A stretch of 64,000 nucleotides of DNA from Manihot esculenta (lineage: Eukaryota; Streptophyta; Magnoliopsida; Malpighiales; Euphorbiaceae): positions 23,634,027 through 23,698,026 of the forward strand of contig NC_035174.2 of NCBI RefSeq assembly GCF_001659605.2. The letters run 5' to 3'. This document shows positions 58,101 to 64,000 of the stretch, piece by piece. Within the stretch, counting starts at the first letter, position 1. Each line of letters starts with the position of its first letter. The translations under genes and the position numbers were made by a program. Below the pieces are notes generated by a model. That model saw only the letters and a list, made by a program, of their open reading frames with translations. It was not told the DNA's origin and made no database searches.

Positions 58101-60247
58101 CATTTGCATTATAGGGACTAACTCTTGCTTAGAATTGGAAGACCTTATTTTCCTTTGGAGTCTACAGCCGTCTCCAAGTAGTTAGATTGGGAGTATTACT
58201 AGTTCGCTTTGAAGCTATGATGGTTGTACATCATTAAGGGTTAGTGTGGATGCATGTGTTAATTTGGATGCATGAATGGACTTCTTTCTTTGTTGGAGCT
58301 CATGTTATTGAGGCTTGCTTATGACACGGGCATTAAGTCTATCTTAATGGGTTTATTAAAAAATTAGATTAGAGAAAAAAAAATAATAGTCATTTTATTA
58401 AAATCAAAATTTGAGACAATTTTATTGATATAAGAAGGAAAATAGCATTATCGATCTTATTACATAATGTGCCTCTATGTATTTCTAATCTAATCTTATT
58501 ATCAATACCTTATCTAGTTAGGTGTAACGCCTTTAAGAGTATCAACTGGTGGGGCCTTGGAAGCATTGCCAGTGGGGTGTCGCAGGTGCTTTATATATGT
58601 TCTTGGCTCATAGCTTGGCTCCTCTATCCTTTAAATAATCTTCTAGTTTATCTCGAGCCTTTTTCAATCGAAAATAAATATACTCTTCATGCCTTATTAG
58701 ATAATAGAAATGTTTAAGCTCATGCCTATTCAACAAGTGCTTTGAAGTTCAAATCTCTCAAATAAGGGCGTGCGAATATCAATGATCAGTCATCTATCTC
58801 TCTCCTCAATTAGGCATACTCCCCATATGACATCTATGGTTCTCAACAATATAGGATCCGCTAAGTAAAGAAGTCGTGAATATGATGCATGCATAGATGT
58901 ATGAATGAATGAAACTCATTGAACCTCAACCTTATTTGAAAGCAGACTGTAGGAACCGGGTAGACCAAAGTCAGAAGGACTGAAGAAAGCAGAGAATTGT
59001 AAGTGCCTTCTTTATCCCTCCAACATTGATATATAAAGGATAGGCATCTTTAAAAACCTATCACTTCATATCCTTATGGTTTATTGATACACTATGCTTG
59101 CATTAATAAGGAATTATAGTTCAGGACAATTAATCTCTATTCAACAAACAATGACTATCCATCTTAAAAGTCACATATATAAGTGAGCTTTTACTTTCCC
59201 CTAGAAGATACAATGGGCTTGGGCCTTACTTTGCCATGTGTTATAAGGCTTTGATGTTCAACCTTTAGGCTTAAGTTCATTTCATACTCCTTTAGTCTAA
59301 TACATCTAACACATAAGGTAGACACTCAACGCATAGCATGCATATAGGATCCTAAGGTAGCATGTTTTCAAGGCTAGCATGGGTTCATCATTGTACTTCA
59401 TCTTGTATCATTATATGGTTCCTACCATGGCAGGGACCCCAGCTAATAGGCCTCCCATTACTAACTAGATGGAAGACAAAGGTGCAAATGCGTCCAAGGT
59501 CCCTTTTGTATACCCTAAGGTACAAGGCCTATAAGTTGTGGTGTAAAGCGATTCTCACTAGCTACAAAGGGACTAGCACCTCCTTGACCTACACCATGGG
59601 GATAAAGATTTCCTAGGAAATATTTTATTATGTTTTAATTTTTGCTCACGCAATGCAAGAAATTTCCTAGGAAATACAAAAATAGAATATAAGAATATAT
59701 GGGTTTGCTATTCTCTATCCCCAATGGACACTCCAACTATTTAGAGTCTCATCTTCCCATTACACTATCACAAGACTTAAATATTTTATTCCCTTAGTGA
59801 AGAATAGAGAAAAGTAGGGCTCGCCACCCTAATGAGAAAAAGCACAAAGTGACGGACGTGATCGAGTGACTTACCCATAGTACAAGTCTAATATCCTTCA
59901 TAATCCATAACCCAATAGTCTAGGTTCAGAATAGTGGGTATGAGAGAAGGAAGGTGTTAAATACCCTTCTTTCTTGGAATTTATTATTAAAAACCAACAC
60001 CAATCCCCTTCATACATTTTTTGTATTCTTACTTTAATTAGAAAATCTCTTTCAAGCAAATGTATTACTAATGTTACATATGCAATTATTAAATAATCAT
60101 CATTTACAAAAATCCAATAATGCAAAGAAATGAGGGAGAAGAAGACAATTAATTATGACTCCAAAATAATAAAAAACAATTAAAATAAATTCTAAACTAT
60201 TACAAGGCCTTTTAAGCCCACAACTCTTTGCAAAGGACTTCCATGGT
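58101..60247. other. Unassigned DNA between the Tat/Ogre relic and ER
   Basis: By position this should include the leader and 5' LTR of the relic, but I could not fix LTR ends or a primer site. GGGCTCGCCACC and GGAAGGTGTTAAATACCC (about 59818-59964) recall motifs seen in long Gypsy LTRs. No gene is supported; short frames at 58469, 59362 and 59898 have no recognised motif. ATGGT (60243-60247) is the likely left target duplication of ER. Confidence 0.4.
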
Positions 60248-62544
60248 TGTAACGACCCGAAAATCGGACTGCTACCGGCGCTAGGATCCAGATCGGCTTA
60301 AGGCCGCCAGGACCCGTAGCAAGCCTGACATCTAACCTGTAAGCCTGTATAATCCCATACATGATCAACAACATGCATAAAAATTAAAACTTTTCTTTCC
60401 ATATACATCAACCATACTCAACCTGTGCATGCACTGCATATAACATAACTCATAAACACTGATCCCTCTGTGGGATCTCATCAGTGCCCCCAAATGGGTG
60501 ATATAACATATGTCGAGTTGGTTTACATAAACATCATAAAATCTCTAAGATCATGTATTAAAAGGGATAACAACATTCTATGGTCAAGCACACCTCTAAT
60601 ATCCATAAACATCATTACATAACTATACTGTACTTTTACATTACATCGTACTACGATTTGTCATGTCGACATTCTATCTATTACATAACAAGCTTTACTC
60701 TAACCGACCTCCTCTTCTATCCTGTACCTGCAAGCCTGGGGGTAAAAGGGAGAGGGGTGAGCTAAAAGCCTAGTGAGTTGAACTATAAAACATAATAATA
60801 CTATGCTCCAATGAGATGCATCATAACACAGACAATTCACATAAGGGTTGGGTGAACTTGTCACCAATTAGTCCAAGCTAACTCTGTGCCAGGCCGTAGC
60901 ATGGGGTCCTGGTCTTCCTGTCATACATACATTACTTACCATTATCCCAGGGCCTCCTCTGGGATCCTGGTCTTTAAGTCCCATTACCGTGCCAGGCCGT
61001 AGACTGGGGTCCTGGTCTTTCCTTACTCTGTGCCAGGCCGTAGAATGGGGTCCTGGTCTTCCTGTCATGGACTAATTGGGTCATCCAACATTCACCCACA
61101 TCAACAAAAATCGATGCAATGCGGCATATTCGTGAACACTAATGCAATCATCCTATTGCATAATCATGATGCATGAAACATGATAAAACATTTAATTTAA
61201 AAAGTTAAGTTTAGTTCCACTCACCTCTGGCTGACTCTGACAACACCGAAGCAGCTGAACTCACTGCTGGGGTCCTCGGTTCCTCGGGTCCGAACCTACG
61301 CAGGTGGACTCAAATGAGGGACCAAACATACCTGAACATAACTATAAACTACTCCCCAAAAACCCCCTCAAACATCATGAAACAACCATACAAAGTCATG
61401 CAAAGGAGGCCTGGACAGGGCACTTTCGGCGGCAGGTTCGGCGGCCGAAAGTTCCTCCAGAGCCGAAAGTCAGGCAGGTTCGGCGGCACCTTCGGCGGCT
61501 GAAACTCCCAGACAGAGACGAAACTCATGCATGTTCGGCGGCACTTTCGGCGGCCGAAACTGCCAGACAGAGACGAAAGTCTCCCTTTCGGGGGCAAGCT
61601 TCGGCAGCCGAAAGGCTGCCTCCCCAGCCATGTTCGGCGGCCGAAAATCCTTCGGCTGCCGAACCTGGTTTCTGCCAAAGGGCAGAAACTTGGCTCCCTT
61701 TGCACATTTCGCCTCCAAACTTATCAAACATGCATCAAACCTATTCTACAACACACAAACACAAGCATACATGTTCCTAGGGGCCTCAAAACAACATAAA
61801 CCCCATCTACAACACATCAAGCATCCACATTGTTCATGAACATACATTTATACCCATAAACATAACCATAACCTAAACATGCATTCTAACCCATAGATCT
61901 TGCATAAAACTTATTTAAAACATGAAACGAGCTTAAGATCGGCTCTTACCTCTTGAAGATCGAGAGAGACGACCAAAAACTCGGAGTTGGGAGAGATTGG
62001 GTTCTTGAACCTCCAAGCTCCAAAACATTGCTCAAAAGCTTAAATCTTCAAAACCAAGTTAAAACAAATGAAAATCTTGAAAGATTTAGAGGAAGAACAT
62101 CAAAGATGGGTGAGGGACGGCGAAGAGCTCACCTTGGCCGAAAATGGGGAAAAAGCTCGCTCGTTTTCGGCTAAGGGACCCTTTTATAGTGGCTGGCCAG
62201 ACCACGTTCGGGGGCCTAATGTGCCTCCGCATGCATGCCATGTTCGGCGGCCGAACTTGGGGTTCGGCGGCCGAACCTGGACTTCCCTCACTTATGCTTT
62301 CGGGGGCCTAAAGCACACCCGCAACGCATGCATGTTCGGCGGCCGAACTTGAGGTTCGGCGGCCGAACCTGAGTTTTCCTCCAATGCTATTTTCATGCAA
62401 AAACTCATTTTCTTTCATGCTTAAAACATAAAACACATTAAAACATTTCATAAAAACATGGTTTTACCCTACTAGAGGCTTCCGACATCCGAGATTCCAC
62501 CGGACGGTAGGAATTCTGATACCGGAGTCTAGCCGGGTATTACA
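60248..62544 (-). repeat. ER 3' LTR (2297 bp)
   Basis: TGTAACGACC at 60248 to CCGGGTATTACA at 62544. GCCGAA clusters lie at about 61425-61665 and 62202-62370, a minus-strand TATA-like motif (CTATAAAAG) near 62181-62189, and four hairpin repeats at about 60885-61065 with CCAGG/CCTGG arms. Confidence 0.95.
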
Positions 62545-62581
62545 TTCTCCCCCCCTTAAGAACATTCGTCCCCGAATGTTC
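62545..62581 (-). other. ER polypurine tract and pre-PPT hairpin
   Basis: Tract AAGGGGGGGAGAA on minus (62557 to 62545). Hairpin arms on plus GAACATTCG (62560-62568) and CGAATGTTC (62573-62581), perfect over 9 bp with a 4-base loop. Confidence 0.9.
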
Positions 62582-62642
62582 CTCAACTAGCACATGCAAG
62601 GTATACAACATATCATACACATAAAACACATAGAGACTAACC

Positions 62643-64000
62643 TTAAAAGAGATGGGGATATTGCCGGAGCATAGACTCCCGTGTCTCCCAAGTGCACTCT
62701 TCCAAATTGTGGTGGTTCCAAAGGACTTTCACCATCAGGATTTCCTTGTTCCTTAGCTTCCTGATCTGGGTGTCTATGATCCGCACTGGCTGCTCAACAT
62801 AGGTGAGATCCTCTTGGATCTCCACATCAGGCTCACTAAGAACCTTGCCCGGATCTGACACAAATTTCCTCAACATTGAAACATGGAAAACCGGATGGAT
62901 TCTCTCCATTGAAGCAGGTAAATCCAGCTTATACGATACATTCCCAATCCTTTGCAGGACTTCAAAGGGTCCGATGTACCGCGGAGCCAGCTTACCCTTC
63001 TTCCCGAACCGAACCACTCCTTTCATTGGAGACACCTTGAGCAATACCAGATCCCCCTTCTGAAACTCTACTAGCCTTCTGTGGATGTTTGCATAACTCT
63101 TCTGTCTGCTTGCAGCAGTCTTGATTCTTTCTCTGATTAAGGGTACCACCCTGCTGGTGATCTCTACTAGCTCAGGCCCTGCCAAGGCCTTTTCTCCAAC
63201 TTCCTCCCAGCAAACAGGTGACCTGCACTTCCTCCCATATAAAGCTTCATATGGAGCCATCCCGATGCTAGCATGATGGCTGTTATTGTAGGCAAACTCC
63301 ACCAAAGGTAGATGCTGCCTCCAAGAACCGCCAAAGTTCAGCACACACATTCTCAGCATATCTTCTATGGTCTGGATGGTCCTCTCCGACTGTCCGTCTG
63401 TCTGTGGATGGAAGGCAGTACTGAAATCCAACCTGGTACCCATGGCATCCTGCAGACTCCGCCAAAACCTGGAGGTGAACTGGGGTCCTCTATCTGACAC
63501 TATAGAAACAGGAACCCCATGCAGTCTGACTATCTCTTCGACATACACCTGCGCCAATTTGTCCACAGAATAGCCACTCCTGATAGGGATGAAATGAGCA
63601 GATTTGGTGAGTCTGTCCACAATCACCCATATGGAGTCCAATCTGTTGGACGTCGCCGGTAACCCCACTACGAAGTCCATAGCTATATTCTCCCATTTCC
63701 ACTCTGGAATAGGTAACGGGTTAAGCATTCCAGCCGGCTTCTGATGTTCCAGCTTCACCCTCTGACACACTTCGCAGGCTGACACAAACTGTGCCACTTC
63801 TCTCTTCATAGCTGGCCACCAATAAACCTTTTTCAAATCCTGATACATCTTGGTGGCTCCGGGGTGAATGCTGTATCTTGCATTATGAGCCTCTCTCATA
63901 ATGTCTCCTTTTAGCCCTATGTCATCTGGTACACATAAACGACTCCCATAGCGGAGGATCCCCTTGTTGTCGAATCAGAACTCACTGTTTTTGCCTGACT
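62643..64000 (-). pseudogene. pol: ER pol, integrase and chromodomain-like end, partial
   Basis: Minus-strand frame open from 63974 down to the stop at 62645-62643. It covers the HHCC finger ([16 protein letters not shown]), the DDE core ([24 protein letters not shown]), the GPF motif and a chromodomain-like tail ending QYPHLF, so integrase itself looks complete. At 63977-63975 there is a TGA where M1 has AGA, a transversion in the linker before integrase, so the full polyprotein is interrupted. The rest of pol lies outside the window. Confidence 0.92.

Larger units (their letters stand above)
60248..64000 (-). mobile_element. ER: partial Tekay-type element, right edge of window
   Basis: 3' LTR, polypurine tract and the last third of pol on the minus strand; the element continues beyond base 64000. 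It is closest to M1 in LTR and pol wording. EL and ER share orientation and family but are separate insertions, because EL shows a 5' LTR and ER a 3' LTR, with other DNA between. Confidence 0.94.

Noticed and set aside
1..64000. EL and ER as the two ends of one huge element.
   Set aside because: They have the same orientation with a 5' LTR on the left and a 3' LTR on the right, each pointing out of the window, so they are separate insertions.

Overview
The window is plant nuclear DNA, almost all of it LTR retrotransposons. The evidence for a plant is the Ty3/Gypsy coding order (gag, protease, reverse transcriptase, RNase H, integrase, chromodomain-like tail), a primer-binding site matching the 3' end of initiator Met-tRNA, 2.1-2.3 kb LTRs and deep nesting. 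I infer a dicot with a medium or large repeat-rich genome, but the species cannot be told from the sequence. I found no convincing host gene, tRNA, rRNA or CRISPR array.

Most elements belong to one family that fits the Tekay/Del chromovirus lineage. Its LTRs begin TGTAATACCCGG and end CGTTACA on the element's own strand. I use these names: EL (left edge, minus, 1-3477, runs out of the window), O (plus, 4054-51897, oldest of the nest), M1 (minus, 5678-46156, inside the 3' LTR of O), P4 (plus, 7863-29720, inside the 3' LTR of M1), P5 (plus, 8756-20982, inside the 5' LTR of P4), two solo LTRs in the gag of P5 (10688-12814 minus; 12883-15152 plus), M2 (minus, 35967-44654, inside the 5' LTR of M1), a solo LTR in the LTR of O (47059-49387), an unrelated LTR-like element X (49744-51515) and ER (right edge, minus, 60248 onward). 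Nine insertions were delimited by 5-bp target site duplications read directly from both flanks; eight match exactly and one (M1) has a single mismatch. The deepest stack is five insertions: O > M1 > P4 > P5 > solo LTR.

P5 has the best coding capacity: all catalytic residues are present, but gag is split by two solo LTRs and its 5' LTR and primer site are deleted. P4 has one long gag-pol frame with a stop just after the normal start and a 38-codon integrase deletion. M1 is a full-length pseudogene with five stops. M2 has near-identical LTRs but keeps only a shortened gag; its pol is scrambled, so it must have moved in trans. O starts with an inverted copy of its own LTR end, an aberrant integration product.

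From 51898 to 60247 the DNA is AT-rich and holds a heavily decayed minus-strand Ty3/Gypsy relic of Tat/Ogre type (about 54056-58100) and unassigned sequence. The short stretch 3478-4053 is the other piece of non-element DNA.

The LTRs carry recurring structures that ordinary annotation does not explain: dense TTCGGCNGCCGAA palindromes, short tandem hairpins with CCAGG/CCTGG arms, conserved splice-site-like motifs that would divide the LTR leader into exons, and a small conserved hairpin just before the polypurine tract.
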